A stretch of 58,792 nt of DNA. It comes from Perkinsus marinus ATCC 50983 (lineage: Eukaryota > Perkinsozoa > Perkinsida > Perkinsidae). Below are positions 11,291 through 30,797 of this stretch, in pieces. Every line of letters begins with the position of its first letter. Within the stretch, counting starts at the first letter, position 1. The notes under the pieces are model-generated. The model was given only the letters and a program-made list of their open reading frames with translations. It did not search any database and was not told where the DNA came from. Location of the stretch: positions 31,393-90,184 of the forward strand of contig NW_003212281.1 of the NCBI RefSeq assembly GCF_000006405.1, written 5' to 3'. The translations under genes and the position numbers were made by a program.

Positions 11291-12034
11291 TTAAGTGGAA
11301 GAAACGAGTAGTGCTTTTTCAAGTGAGCAGACAAGAACGAGTATAGTTGGCTCATTGAGGTGTCGCTATTATTACTATGTTATTACACAGACACTGATGA
11401 TCTCTGGCAACTGGGTTGCCGCACCTCGAAGACTGAGCGTTTGTGTAGATGTTGTAGGGCAAGTTGTGATGTGCCCATCGCGAGTAATTCAGCCCGAATG
11501 TAGACACTATGATCGTTCATGGCCAAGTTGGCCGTGCCAACCACTACTGGGGAGAAAAGATATCTAGCGAGGTAAGTAACGAGATCAAAACCTGGAGTGA
11601 ATTATTTTTGGCACCGCCAGCATCAGCATCCAAAGTTGGGATTCCAAGCCAATCCCTCTACTTACATATTGCACGTGCGTCCAACTATCACAGGTGTGGA
11701 CAGTTGAACTGTGTTAAGACATAGCTGATGGTTGAAAAGCGCAACTAAGATCAATCGTGCAAGGATAACTATTCTCAGTTGCTCACACTGAATGAATCCC
11801 TACCACATATAGCTAGCACGTCGCCTGTCGTCTGTAACCCTCTCGGCTGCAGGTTGCTCTCCTCTCATGTCGAGCTCATGTGTGGATCTAGATGGGTGAT
11901 GACGAACTTGGCGGCGGGGGCGGGGGGGGCGGCGGTCCGAAGAAGAAGCCCTTCCATGACATTCTTGGAAGAAATACTCATTAACGAGAGAGTGTTCTTC
12001 AAACTTCTAACGAGGTTTCGGGATTCCCTACACC
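11291..12034. other. Unassigned stretch
   Basis: A plus-strand frame at 11779-12081 contains FLEEILINERVFFKLLTRFR and may include a real exon that runs into the tandem repeat at 12035, but the GGCGGGGGCGGGGGGGGCGG run near 11911 makes the frame unreliable. At 11760-11785 it shares a short similarity with the 249-bp repeat at 57.05 kb. Confidence 0.3.
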
Positions 12035-12240
12035 GTTCAGAGATCTACTTTTCGAATGGGGCCGATATGCCAGGGGACTAAACCATTCAGAAATCTATTT
12101 TCCGAATGGGGCCGATATGCCAGAGGACTATACCATTCAGAAATCTATTTTCCGAATGGGGCCGATATGCCAGAGGACTATACCATTCAGAAATCTATTT
12201 TCCGAATGGGGCCGATATGCCAGAGGACTATACCATTCAT
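12035..12240. repeat. Tandem repeat, 50-bp period, about 4 copies
   Basis: The word GCCGATATGCC recurs at 12061, 12111, 12161 and 12211, exactly 50 bp apart. The unit includes CCATTCAGAAATCTAT and TTCCGAATGGGG. A degenerate first unit starts near 12030. The period is not a multiple of three, so an in-frame protein repeat is unlikely. Confidence 0.9.
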
Positions 12241-13055
12241 AAACCTTTGTTAATCTATCACCATGTGGGTACTTCATGAACAGTTTTGGTGAATCTTCAG
12301 TGCAATCGATATCCCTTCAAATAACTCGGATATACTCCCAACTTGAGCTCGTGACGTTGTAAAGTGTCTTTTCAAGCCCAGAATGATTGATGTACTTTGA
12401 AACTCCGACTCCAAACGACTGGGTCGTTCAGTTCGCTCAGAATATTCTGCGGCCTTATCATCCATTGACAAAATCCAACGAACGCAAGAGATGATAGATC
12501 ATAGTATACGATAGCAAGCTTGATGACAACAGCAATAGAACGACTAAGAACAGACACTTCCAGACTCAAAGTTTCAGTGTCTTTATAATTCTACTGCACA
12601 CAGCATGAGAGCAACCACAGAGGCCGCCTCAATGGAAAACAGTATTATCGACGGACTAACAGTTGGCTGCAGGCAAGCCGTGAACACCATCAATGTTGCC
12701 AACTTTAGACCGACATAGGAATATGTTATAGTGATGATAAGCAGAACTATACAGAATCTTTCTACTCAAACTGAACGCTCAGAAATGCAAACCAGTACGA
12801 GTGTTCACAGAAATATTAGGGATGAAAAGTCACCTCCCTCGAGCAAAAAGATATTCATCGTTCCACTCGGTGAAGGGAGTCCGCGAGACTATCAACCGAA
12901 CCCTCGACAATCGTTGACATTGGCCTGAAAAGGGCCGCGAAAAATTTTATAAAATCCCAACATAACTCTCAGTGATATGCGACTTCGGCGAGCTTTTGAT
13001 TCACCGGAAAATTCCGTTCCGAAGCTTTCAAGAGGCTCATTCGGCCAATGCCTAC

Positions 13056-16000
13056 CTGTCAGATACCCTTTCCTCATCTTCTTCATGCTGTTGCCATGAT
13101 GAATCTCCGTCAATGTTAATTGACGAGCCGTCCAACCCATACTCGCCGCCCTCATTACACTCAGCACCTCCTAGTAGAAGCTCGTACCTGGGAAACAGCG
13201 GGGAGAAAATCCGACTATCAGGACTATTTCACGGACGATTATTCACGTCATCTTACTGTCCCAATCCGATGCAGTTGAACCAGTAACCTCGGTGTCGTCG
13301 ATTCTCCCCTCCTGACCGCTCCTCCCTCACATCACCAGTCGAGTCCAATTCCGCTGCAGCTAGGAGATTCATTTTGATATTCTCCGTCACTTCATATCTA
13401 ACCAATGGACAAGGTATACATCCCTAGACCTCAACATGATGATATCATACACTGCCAACCGATGCCATAAAGGCGCGAACAAAAATGAGAACCTTATATC
13501 GCCCATTCCAAGAAAAAGGAGACAATATCCACTATATAATATACAAATCACAAAACCATAATCAGAGGATGAATTTTCCGGAAAATCCCATTCAAAGTCG
13601 GGATAGACTCCTCTTCCTCCCTCCAGGAGTGTTGTATCCCTAAACGCCGCCGCCTGCTGCTGCTGCTGCTTCTGCCCACTAACCTGAGTGGCTTATCATC
13701 TCGAGCGTAGTGCATCGGGTCCCGCTCCAAAACCGCCAAGACGTGTTGAGCTGCAACTCCTCGACCATCACGACTCACTACATCTCCAGAATTAACTCTA
13801 ATCTGATCAACAACAACAACATCCCTTTTAGTATAATGGATAGAACGGCCAGCTTCCAATCGCACAACCCAAGTTCGATTCTATACATAGCCACTTTCAA
13901 TCAATTCCAAATATTATTAACAAACGTAAACTCCCACCACCATCCACACTATCAACCATTACCAGCTCTACCGGACAGCTCTAACGCATGCGTGTATCAC
14001 AAACTCTGTCCCCAATCACAACAGCAGCAATGACTATTACCTGCATATGCAGTGTTGAGTACTGTGTTCTGACAGGATAATGGAAACCCATACTTAGCTT
14101 CGCTCCGCTAACAAATTCATCCCCAAGAAGGGACATCAAAAAGTGATGGCACTCATCCAGCATATGATGTAACATTCCCACATGCTTGATAGAATCTAGA
14201 TCTCGATACGTGTGTAGGTACCTGCCATCCTTTCGAATCACCCCAGAAGGTAACTCCCATCGGAGGCGAGTTATTTATTCACTTTGAAAAAAGCTTGTCT
14301 GAATCGTCAATTAAAACCTCTTCCCAAGCTCTTTCTTCTTATAATATCACTCAGCAAAGCCTCCGAGCTCGTACGCACTACATCAGTTGTTGATAGTACT
14401 CAGACACTACTACTAATGTTAACAGCGTGGGGGGAATACATGCACATGGTCAACTGCATGTGTTGGTGACAAAATTAAAATTCTGAGGAAATTTCGGGAA
14501 ATTACCATAATTTTTTGTGTATTTCTACCCGCCTAAATCGTCTGTGGAGAAGTTCACGAGCTCAGTAGTTGAGGAAAGCACTCCTCCACCAAATCACTAC
14601 CCTCCTCCTCCTTCTCCTTCGCTCGACTTGGGAACATCACTGAACCGGAAATCTCCGGGAGACCCAATCGGCGTGTGGAGGTCTTCTACTGTACTAACTT
14701 GAACGCCGCCGCCGCCGCCGCCAAACTAAGACAAAAATTACATGAAAACTCCCCTTGCCAGGAATCGAACCTCGTAACCTCCCGAATGATAAGGATGATG
14801 ATGATGACGTGTCGAATCACATCCCCTCGTATCTACAGAAACAAAACAGCATTACCGCACCGCACCATGAAATTACAACAGGCATCGGGGAACAGTAGTG
14901 AATGGGATTTCACCCTAGTGATAGGGAAAACTCTAGTGAAAAACTTGCTTTACATTCGCAAAAAACGTGTGCGAGCAGTGAATAACGCGTAAAACACGCA
15001 TTATCAATATTACACGTGATATGTAATACATGAAAAGTAGAATTCCAATGAAACTACAAACGAGTCACTTTCCCTGCAATAACAGCCACAACATATCATT
15101 TTAAGTAGTACCGTCTCACGAGCTCACGAAAGCAACACCAACAATTGGTCAACTTCGCTGATCACCCTCAACGATTATTAGGGCTTCATCATGTTGGATT
15201 TTATCTTGTTGGATTTTATAAAACTTCAAATTCATAGACCCAGCAGACACTAGTACTACTACCCCCCTCCTCATCCTCCTCCTCCTCATTTCCACTGACA
15301 ACTTGATTAACCCACTCCTCAACAAAATGCCACAACTCCTCGGGGATCCACCATACCACAAAACGGAATGAGGCCGATTCAAAACCTGACAACAACAACA
15401 ACAAAATATGGATAACACTTCATATAACTGTCATATATGTTTATATACTATGCCAGGGTGGGGAAATATGCATGTGAGCAACTACATACATAAGCGGCTT
15501 ACTAATAAATAATATATATCTTGTATTATAATATGATTATTTGTATATATGTAAATAAACTAATAAAAGATATAATATATAAAAGGGTGATTTTACTCTA
15601 TCTATACTTATAATATAATAACAAGTTTAAATCTATGATGATATCATTGCTATTGCGGAAATTTCGAGGATGAAAATTGCGCAAATTCTCATAGCTTTCT
15701 GTACACTTCTACCCAAATTCGTATGTAAACTTCCAGTGAGGAGACTTTAGGACATACTAACTTCATCGTCGTAGGTATCAAACTCAATAGTAACTTTTTC
15801 CCAACATCTTCCGAAATCATCAAGAGAATTCACTTCCCCAGTGATTGACACTACACCTTCGAAACGGAGGTCGACATATTTGTGATCGCTCCGAGTTCGA
15901 TTTTATTTTACAATTATTATTTGTTTTTGTCAATACATTTTGGTGGTATGAGCATACCCATATCTTCTCAGCAATATACATCATCTCCACTATTCAGAAT

Positions 16001-18050
16001 AGTCCACCGGTAAACCAACTTATGTAGTTTCACAGCAGAGCTCGAATATCGGATCATCATACGGGGAATCACCAACTAGAAATATATGCTTGCATCGCTT
16101 CGCAATTTTTGTAGACCGCAATTCAACGTCACCTCAGATGAATGACCATCCCTTTAAATTCTTAGGGGAAAAAAAAATTTCCGCGAAAAATAAAAAAAAT
16201 ATTACCATGTCCACTCCGCAAATCCCTCGCAATCGTCGCGACAACCGACGGCTCCTCATGGAACTTCGGATTTGGTATCAAAATGAAGCCTCCACTGTGA
16301 AGGTGTGGCGCGCGAATGAGGCGACCCACCCCTTCCTCGATGCTACTACGCGCATATCTGAACTCTCCGTGAATGAAAATCTAATATTACAATCATTACG
16401 TAGAGGTTCCCATCACCAACCCCATCACGACATTCGATATAGGATGCCTCTGATAAAACGGTTTTAACACTAATTGGTGGAACATCGGCGCTTGATAAAC
16501 ATGGTATCTGAGTATCGGAATTAATTACGCACGATTATACACTCCAACCACAAATTCTCCACATAAAACAACTACACATGGCAAATCGATCCCTTTTTCC
16601 AAGCCTTTTGTAAAATATCAAGAACTCCACTCCTACTACACAAACCACTTTGTTTGCTCTCCCTAATTCTTATACGATATTGCGGTACTACTCGCAGACC
16701 TTCTCAGCAAGAACCACCACGACGAAAATGATCATAAAATTTGCATAATTTTCCCAAAATCCACCAATAACTCCCGAAATTTTCCCAAAAAAATCCAAAT
16801 ATTACGATTCCGATGGAATACTATGTATCCTCGTTATCCTTCTCTGCTGTTGTCCTCCTCCTCCTCCACCACCTCGACAACTGCTACTCATCTTATCCCC
16901 ATCACCGCCGCTCAACACTCCGACCATTGGTGGTATTCTCTCCACCAATTCCTCTTCCATATGGGAGAACGCCAACGCTGCTGCTGGCGTCATATCTCCA
17001 GACCTTTCGTGGATCCTCAATCCTCTCAACAACGTATCCGTTGGTGAATCCTCAGCAACAGGAGGCGACGATGGGGATGATGGGCTCATACCAAACTTCT
17101 TGCAACTCATCACTGAATGATACGACTGGCACCCTTCCCCAGCAGCAGCACAACACACCTGATAAGGAGGAAGCGCAGCACTGCCCTACTCGACCTCTAT
17201 AAAAAGCTACTATTTACAAACTCAATTGGATGCCATCACTACTGGGAGAAGGTGAAATACTTTCATACCAACTACTATCCACTGCAACTCTGATAGGAGT
17301 CAATCATATACAACAATACAGACAGCCTCTTTATAACTACAAACACCAGTTCGCGGAGGAGTGGTAGTATGCAGCAGCAGCAGCAGCACGCGACAACAAC
17401 AATAATCTCGCTCGACTAGCGATGGTCTTAATAGCGATGCAGTGCAGCATAATTTCGTGGCGCGTGACAAATTATAACAGCAGTCAACAATAGCCACAGC
17501 TTGAGCTCACCGGCGGCGCACGAAAACTATTTCCAATTTGAATATTTCCGCGGCGTGCGCGAAATTTTCAGGGCAGCCTAACGACCCACTCTAATTATTC
17601 CAGTACGAAAATATGTAAATAATTTCCACTTCGCTCCGCCGACTACAAATATACACAGAAACAGCAATCTGAATAATCAAAACAGCTAGAGATCGACAAC
17701 GCATGTAGCGCGCGCCCAGCTGATCGATTTGTACTAAAATGGTGACAGTATCATATGAGGAACATAGCAGGTAAGGAAAATAGCAAATTTCGAGTAATAC
17801 TAGCAATTATAATTATAACAATAACCATCATCACTATAACCAGGCAGCAATGCGTACGATCGGTAAAGTGGATAAAACAACGGCCAAGTCCTCATCCTTC
17901 TTAAGAAGGTCTAATAATACAACAACAAAGATCCACTTCAAAAGGCCTCCCTCCCTTCCTCCCTACTACCTCCACAGACCCTTCATCATCATCAGACTGT
18001 CGTCGGCTCGGCCGTAGCATCATCATACCACCACCACCAGGAGAAGGAGA
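13056..18050 (-). CDS. Exons of one or more unknown minus-strand genes
   Basis: Several stretches look coding with splice-consistent edges. 16206-16380 (IFIHGEFRYARSSIEEGVGR, then LHSGGFILIPNPKFHEEPSV) is flanked by TTAG and GTAATA. 15263-15385 (FRFVVWWIPEELWHFVEEWV) has an acidic tail. 14601-14725 has a six-glycine run, then STVEDLHTPIGSPGDFRFSD. About 14060-14270 reads ELPSGVIRKDGRYLHTYRDL. About 13760-13880 reads DVVVVDQIRVNSGDVVSRDG. One exon ends about 13683 with a five-Gln/three-Ala run, then YPDFEWDFPENSSSDYGF. 13056-13187 is acidic (SSWQQHEEDEERVSD). 16802-17100 and 17900-18050 are low-complexity candidates. I recognise no family. They may be one gene, but phases were not followed across all junctions. 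Confidence 0.45.
15490..15640. other. Very AT-rich stretch splitting a dispersed repeat
   Basis: About 150 bp of TATA-rich sequence separates the left (15460-15490) and right (15645-15725) parts of a dispersed-repeat copy. This looks like an insertion or local expansion. No coding potential. Confidence 0.5.
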
Positions 18051-18182
18051 AGTCGCACATATTCCTGAATAGGGTACTACTAATAATACACTCCTTCGTG
18101 AGTATGTAAAATCAAAAAACCAAAACTAATTTTCTACTTACACATACCATTACTAGGAGAGCTCAAACTTAAAGGTAAACAT

Positions 18183-18319
18183 TGGAGTTTCACGGCCACC
18201 CTAGTGATATGATAAAAACATATTTCACGACTACTGCATATCACCGCGTTGAATATCGCCTAGTTTTTCCCCGAGTTCACGACGCCACTTCACGTAAAAC
18301 GGGTTGTTGCGAAACTCCA
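18183..18319 (+). mobile_element. MITE-like element, copy M1
   Basis: 137 bp bounded by inverted repeats TGGAGTTTCAC and GAAACTCCA. Inside are CCCTAGTGATATG, CATATTTCACGACTAC and CGCCACTTCACGTAAAAC, all shared with the copies below. It lies just downstream of the stop codon of the BTB-kinase gene. No coding capacity, so a non-autonomous DNA element. Confidence 0.8.
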
Positions 18320-18486
18320 TTATATATCAGGACACCCAACCAACCGCAAGAATGCATATTGCTATCAATACTTTTTTCGCCCCAACCCCTACGACATGCG
18401 TATATTGTCAACCACGTAAACTGTTCGACGAAAATTATGCAAATTTCGGGAAATTTTCCCACGAAATTTCTCCCCACAATTCCACA

Positions 18487-25297
<6,811 letters not shown>

Positions 25298-25983
25298 CTA
25301 TAATACGAGAAAATCACAAAAAAACTTCTCAAAGAAAGAAAGAAGTTTTCCTCCAAAGAATACCACCAACATGAACTCAAGCGAGAATAGTTATTCCGTA
25401 TTATTACGATTATTACTATTCCTAATTATTATTACATTAGTAGGAGCTCTGAAAGTGACTTCCTCCTGCTGCTGCTGTTGTTGTTGGATATCTGATGATG
25501 ATGACGGCTCTGATCCTTCCCGTAACTGTATTGATACAGTCGGCATCGATGATGATGATGACGAGGATGCTTTATAAACAAGGAAAAGGAAGAGGAATGG
25601 GAACAACTCTGATGAGGGCGCCGGGTGTCGAATATCAACAACATCATACTATCTACATCTAGTCACCGTCACGCGCCACGAAATTCTTTCATATGCTCAA
25701 CGAGGCAGACAGTGGTGTGTTCGCAACAGGAGACCATCAAAACGATCAGCTACTCAGGTTGATTAATCAACAACAGTTGGTAAAGAATAAAAAAAATTAG
25801 AATTTTTTGGAAAAAGTAGGTAAATTATTGGAAATTTCCGCAAAACATTAAATTGTTCCACAAGCTTCTTCTGATACACATTCTTGAGAAACGACCAACT
25901 GCTTCTCTAAACACTCTGCAAATAACACAGTACAGATGCTCATAACACAAGGAACAAGTCAGCAAGTAGTAGCATCATCATAA

Positions 25984-26589
25984 TCATGTTATATTGGATA
26001 GCGATGCTCTGTCCATGAGTTTCCTATGAATTGTATAAAACACAGCAGTGAGGAGAACCAAACACACTGCTAGTAGAACAGCCCTGTTGAGCATCACCCT
26101 TCGTGTAATGCTTTGGATGGCTCGTCGGGCCAGAGTCAGTTGCTCGTCGAGATCACTAAAATGCTCTCTCGTCTGATTGATGACCTCTCGTTGGTCCCTG
26201 GCAAAACATCACTAGAAGGATTAGAACTCGCGACCACACGATAGAAAGCATATACTTCTACCACTACACCACATCCCCACGTTAAATCTCGCATGACTCC
26301 CAAGGCCACATCTTCAGTCTCCAATACTGTCCTTTTAGCATCCTCCAACTTCTGATTCCCTTCCTCTAGCCTAATCATCAGAAAATAGCCAATGACTATA
26401 ACGTCCATTTCTAATACCACAAAATGTCAGAAGTAAACTCCCTAGACACACAAAGCGTTTATAATAATACGTTTTACATTTTCCCCAGAACTACTTTCTG
26501 GAGACTTTGAGCAAACCGTCACGCTCTGTGGTCGCCTCCTCCTCCCCTCCCGACTGCTGACGACGTTTGTGTGAAAAATCAACAGCCAT
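25984..26589 (-). CDS. Vti1-like Qb-SNARE, compact form
   Basis: Three exons, 26495-26589, 26281-26370 and 25984-26197, join in phase to a 132-residue protein. It begins MAVDFSHKRRQQ. The middle has LEEGNQKLEDAKRTVLETED, matching the Vti1 signature (a Leu-rich helix before LETE). This leads into RDLTDQREVINQTREHF and ARRAIQSITRRVMLNR, the SNARE-motif end. One C-terminal membrane anchor follows (AVLLAVCLVLLTAVLFYTIH) with a short lumenal tail. Vti1 proteins act in Golgi-endosome-vacuole vesicle fusion as tail-anchored Qb-SNAREs. They are usually about 200-230 residues with an N-terminal three-helix domain, which is absent here or lies in exons not seen. The start at 26589 is the first ATG in the open exon. 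The second intron (26198-26280) is tRNA-like. Neighbouring stop codons lie 94 bp upstream. Confidence 0.75.
26198..26280 (-). other. 83-nt intron resembling a whole decayed tRNA gene
   Basis: Gene-sense intron runs from GTGGGGATG to TTTTGCCAG. Inside are a box-A-like GGTGTAGTGGTAGAAG and a box-B-like GAGTTCTAATCC at tRNA-like spacing. The stems do not pair well, so it is a tRNA-derived relic rather than an active gene. Confidence 0.65.
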
Positions 26590-26682
26590 TAAAACTGACT
26601 GGAAACAATCGCCGCGCAATGTATAACGCAAAACCTCAAGAGATATTCAGCAGATCAGTTGTTTTATACAGATTGAATACTT

Positions 26683-26788
26683 CTACGCTCGATACCTCAT
26701 TGAGATCAGACCCACTGCGCACAGCGCACCAGTGATAGCAATCGCTGCGAGAATGGTGGGAGACCAGTGAGCCGGACAGAGCATCCAC
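26683..26788 (-). CDS. C-terminal exon of an unknown membrane-anchored protein
   Basis: After a CTACTAG acceptor the frame reads WMLCPAHWSPTILAAIAITG, then ALCAVGLISMRYRA and a TAG at 26685-26683. This is a single hydrophobic segment followed by a short basic tail, as in tail-anchored or type I membrane proteins. Upstream exons were not found; a dispersed-repeat copy (26805-26895) sits in the preceding intron. The neighbouring SNARE gene starts 94 bp downstream on the same strand. Confidence 0.45.
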
Positions 26789-27706
26789 CTAGTAGAGGAA
26801 AAATACTCGAGTACTCCATGAAAATGTGGAAATTCTGAGAAATTTCCGGAAAATTCATGTTGGATTTTTCAACACATCTACCCGAAATCGTATGCTCTTG
26901 GCTGGGGTGAGCTAAGCGAAATATCACAGCTGTCGAGTGAATCACGCTGATTATCCTCTAGTGAGAATAATACGAAATTATAATAAACCTATGTTATCAA
27001 CGAATACAGAATTGTGAGAATCGACATATGAGTAGTGCAGATGCAGAGCAGTTCAATCAACGAGAATCGGGAAGTAAGAAACGCACTATGAAAAATAAAT
27101 CAACTCGAATGCATTTCGTAAAAGTTGACTGATGAAGTGATTTAACTATTTCACAGATGTTCAAGTAGTTTCTCAATTAATCGTGTTCCTGTCCAATTTT
27201 CCCTATTATATTACATAAGACTATCTCCCTTGCTACTATCACTAGGGAGAGTCGGCAAGTCGCCAGTCATATCGCTGAAGGGGCATTTAGCACCATCAGT
27301 AGCAGCGAGGCCTGTAGAGAGAAACGTCACTGCGCCACAAAACTATGCCTCCTACCTGAGAATGGGCATCTGGGGACGTCCTCCGCTTTTCGGTTGGTTA
27401 AATTGGTCTCCTCCTCTTCCCTCCCATCGGCTTTCTCAGGCATCATAGTTTCCTTTGGTGAGCTGGACATAATTACACAGGAATAATAGACCTGGTAGAG
27501 TTGCACAAAGTTCCCACGCGCCAGAAAACTCATTCAAGCAGCTCCCAGATAGTTCCTAGCGTGCTTATCGCTAGTGTGATGGAGAAAGGTGAGTTTTCGA
27601 CTTCGATGATGTTCGCTATGTTGCGGTAGTAATCTCGCTCGCCATGAGCGCATATTGCACGTGGGGTAGGAGGTGAAAACCTAACCGGGTGTTCAAAAAT
27701 TGTCAA
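26789..27706. other. Unassigned, precedes the module array
   Basis: Contains the dispersed-repeat copy at 26805-26895. The rest shows no supportable gene; short frames at 27230-27533 overlap on both strands. Confidence 0.35.
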
Positions 27707-28735
27707 ACCAAGAGACTGGGGGGTTACCTTTGCAGGCGTTTTTGTCTCCGATTTCTGTCAAACGGACTCGCCGAACAATGAATACCAGCCGCGCAGTCGG
27801 TAGATAGTGCAAAACATGTGCTTATGTACATGAGAGGAAATGCTAAAGTCAGGCATCTCCCCACTACCATGAAGCAGAAGCATTGACTGCGTCAGTTCAA
27901 GACGTTGACGCATCGTAGATGCGGTACACCCGCTAACGCCACTGACAAAAGCGTATAAGGCAATAGGCTTTCGGAGAAGCGGTTCGTCTAGGCTCCTCGC
28001 GGATCCTCTTGAACCGCACAATGATATGGTGAGGATACTTCGCCAGACACTCCCACGAGATCACTCTGAGAAGTCATATGTCAGATATAACGCACGTCTC
28101 CTTCGAGAAGGCTTTCAGGCATTATTTGTGAATAAACGCGTCGTATTCTGAAAACACACGTATTGCAAGAGCTAATTAGGGTTTGCAGACTGCCAATTAC
28201 AGCGCGCTTATCGGGGAAGACGCACTGTGGAAGATATAGAGAGAAGAATCACAAGATCACCAATCGTAATATCCTACACGAGGAGACTGCATTGGCGGTA
28301 CACCGTCTCTTGTGACACTGTCTGTTGTGACTGGGCGCGCGCTCTTCCATGACTATGCGAGCAATTTCCACTCGGCCCGGGCGATCCGGATTTCCACAGG
28401 AGACGTGAGTCGCTAAAAACGAGACAGGAACGAGCTAAGAGAGCAAGGCGAGAGACGGCTAAAAAACGATGTTTTTAAGTTATTTCAGAGGCCTCAATGC
28501 GTACAGAAGAGTCTTTTGAGTAGATTTCCTCTTTCTGTGAGTGTTGGAGAGTATTTGGAAAGTCTGAAGGAAATCTGACGGTAGAGAGCGAAAATCGCGT
28601 AAGGAATGGGCAAACCGAAGCACGATAGGTTCCGGCCAGGGATGCCCGGAAGTTGGTTTTAGCGCTCGCCCAAAAGTGGTACCCTCCCCACACTCGGCTC
28701 GCGGAAGACTCTTGTCTCCCGAAGTGGGTGGTTGC
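27707..28735. repeat. Array module R1, copy 1
   Basis: 1029 bp, from ACCAAGAGACTGGGGGG to GGGTGGTTGC. The next copy begins immediately. Reading frames inside (for example MVQPPTSGDKSLP) differ between copies and are not believable genes. Confidence 0.9.
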
Positions 28736-29766
28736 ACCAAGAGACTGGGGGGTTACCTTTACAGGCGTTTTTGTCTCCGATTTCTGTCAAACGGACTCGC
28801 CGAACAATGGATACCAGCCGCGCAGTCGGTAGATAGTGCAAAACATGTACTTATGTACATGATATTAAATGCTAAAGTCAGGCATCTCCCCGCTACCATG
28901 AAGCAGAAGCATTGACTGCGTCAGTTCAAGACGTTGACGCATCGTAGATGCGGTACACCCGCTAACGCCACTGACAAAAGTGTATAAGGCAATAGGCTTT
29001 CGGAGAAGCGGTTCGTCTAGGCTCCTCGCGGATCCTCTTGAACCGCACAATGATATGGTGAGGATACTTTGCCAGACACTCCCACGAGATCACTCTGAGA
29101 AATCATATGTCAGATATAGCGCATGTCTCCTTTGAGGAGGCTTTGAGGCATTATTTGTAGACAAAAACGTCGTATTCTGAATCCACACTTATTGCAAGAG
29201 CTACTTGAGATTTGCAGACTGCCAATTACAGCGCGCTTATCGGAAGAGGCGCACTGTAAAAGATATAAAGAGAAGAATCACAAAATCACCAATCGCAGTA
29301 TCTTACACGAGGAGACTGCATTTGCGTTAAACCGTCTCTTGTGACACTGTCTGTTGTGAGTGGGCGCGCGCTTTTGCATGAATAAGCGAGCAATTTCCAC
29401 TCGGCCCGGGCGATCCGGATTTCCACAGGAGACGTGAGTTGCTGAAAACGAGACAGGAACGAGGTAAGAGAGCAAGGCGAGAGACGGCTAAAAAACGATG
29501 TTTTTAAGTTATTTCAGAGGCCCCAATGCGTACAGAAGAGTCTTTTGAGTAGATTTCCTCTTTTTGTGAGTGTTGGAGAGTATTTGGAAAGTCTGAACGA
29601 AATCTGTCGGTGGAGAGCGAAAATCGCGTAAGCAATGGGCAAACCGAAGCACGATAGGTTCCGGCCAGGGATGCCCGGAAGTTGGTTTTAGCGCTCGCCC
29701 AAAAGTGGTACCCTCCCCACACATTCGGCTCGCGGAAGACTCTTGTCTCCCGAAGTGGGTGGTTGC
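28736..29766. repeat. Array module R1, copy 2
   Basis: 1031 bp, most similar to R1 copy 7 at 39698-40728 (long identical runs). Confidence 0.9.
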
Positions 29767-30797
29767 ACCTAGACTCCACCGTCCAAAGGCCGCGAGAAGA
29801 GGTCCGTTGACTATGCGTGTAGACGCCGGCATCCAAACACTGGTGCATCGATGACGCAACGAGTGGGAATTGCGAAAGCTACGCTGATTCCAGCAATACA
29901 TTTAGGCGTACGCTCGATGCTGAAGGGCATGAACTACTGAACAGGGATAAGAGGTGTCTGAACACATAAGAAGAGAAGCGCTAAGTCGGTGGCGGTCCGG
30001 GCAGTCCCCACAAGTGGGGATCTTGCCCGGACCGTGAGGATACATATTATCGTGTAGTGGAATGTCGGACGATCGCGATACTGCATATGCCAGACAACCA
30101 GACACATGTGGGATCAAAGGGCTGAGCAGTACATATAGGCGGATGCAGACGATATAGCGAACGTGGCGTGTTGAGTGTTCGGTGATATGGCAAACAGGTC
30201 GCAGACGTTGGGCATGCTTTTGGTTGCCGTGTTAACAAAAAACTTAAATGACTCCCCTTACACGACTCTCGTATGCCGCTGATAGTGCGACAATCAATTA
30301 GGACGGTGGCGTGTGGAACGGCGTGCGAGCATAGAAATCGACGGTTTGGGCGGAGCGAAATTGCACGATTACTACCATCTGCGCGTTTGGGCGGAGCGAA
30401 GCGTGTCATGAATTGCACGATTGCAAGTAGTAGCGCGTTTGGGCGGAGCGACGCGAAAATGGACAAAACTGAGCGGAGCGCGGTTTTTGGCGCGCGCGTC
30501 ACCATTTTTTGTGCGCGTGTCTCCCCAAACGCGGACTTGAGACGGTTGTTTGAAGGCCTTAGAGAACATCAAATGACACGAAACTTTGGGAATTTTCAAA
30601 TGGTGGGGTTTCCGACGATTGTGCAAAGTTTGGGGAAAATTTGACGGCTAGGAGGAAAAATCGCTTCGAAATACCCCCACACGGTCAGATAGGGTTGTGT
30701 GGGTAGCTTCCCCTACCACGTGCCTCGGCGCCTCGCTGGGGCCCTGCCCGCTCGGCGATGTATACCTGTGTATATCGCATAACGCTTGCACCCGTCC
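29767..30797. repeat. Array segment R3, single copy, same length as R1
   Basis: 1031 bp between two modules, starting ACCTAGACTCC and ending CACCCGTCC before R2 copy 1. Its sequence is unrelated to R1 and R2 by eye. It holds a 40-bp hairpin at 29994-30033 and three GGGCGGAGCGA-containing direct repeats at 30348-30455. Matching length and boundary suggest a third module type. Confidence 0.55.
29994..30033. other. Near-perfect 40-bp hairpin
   Basis: Arms GGTCCGGGCA/TGCCCGGACC and TCCCCAC/GTGGGGA surround a 2-nt loop, with small bulges (G and TCT) between the two stem sections. Could be a transcript structure or a recombination site; no T-run follows. Confidence 0.8.
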
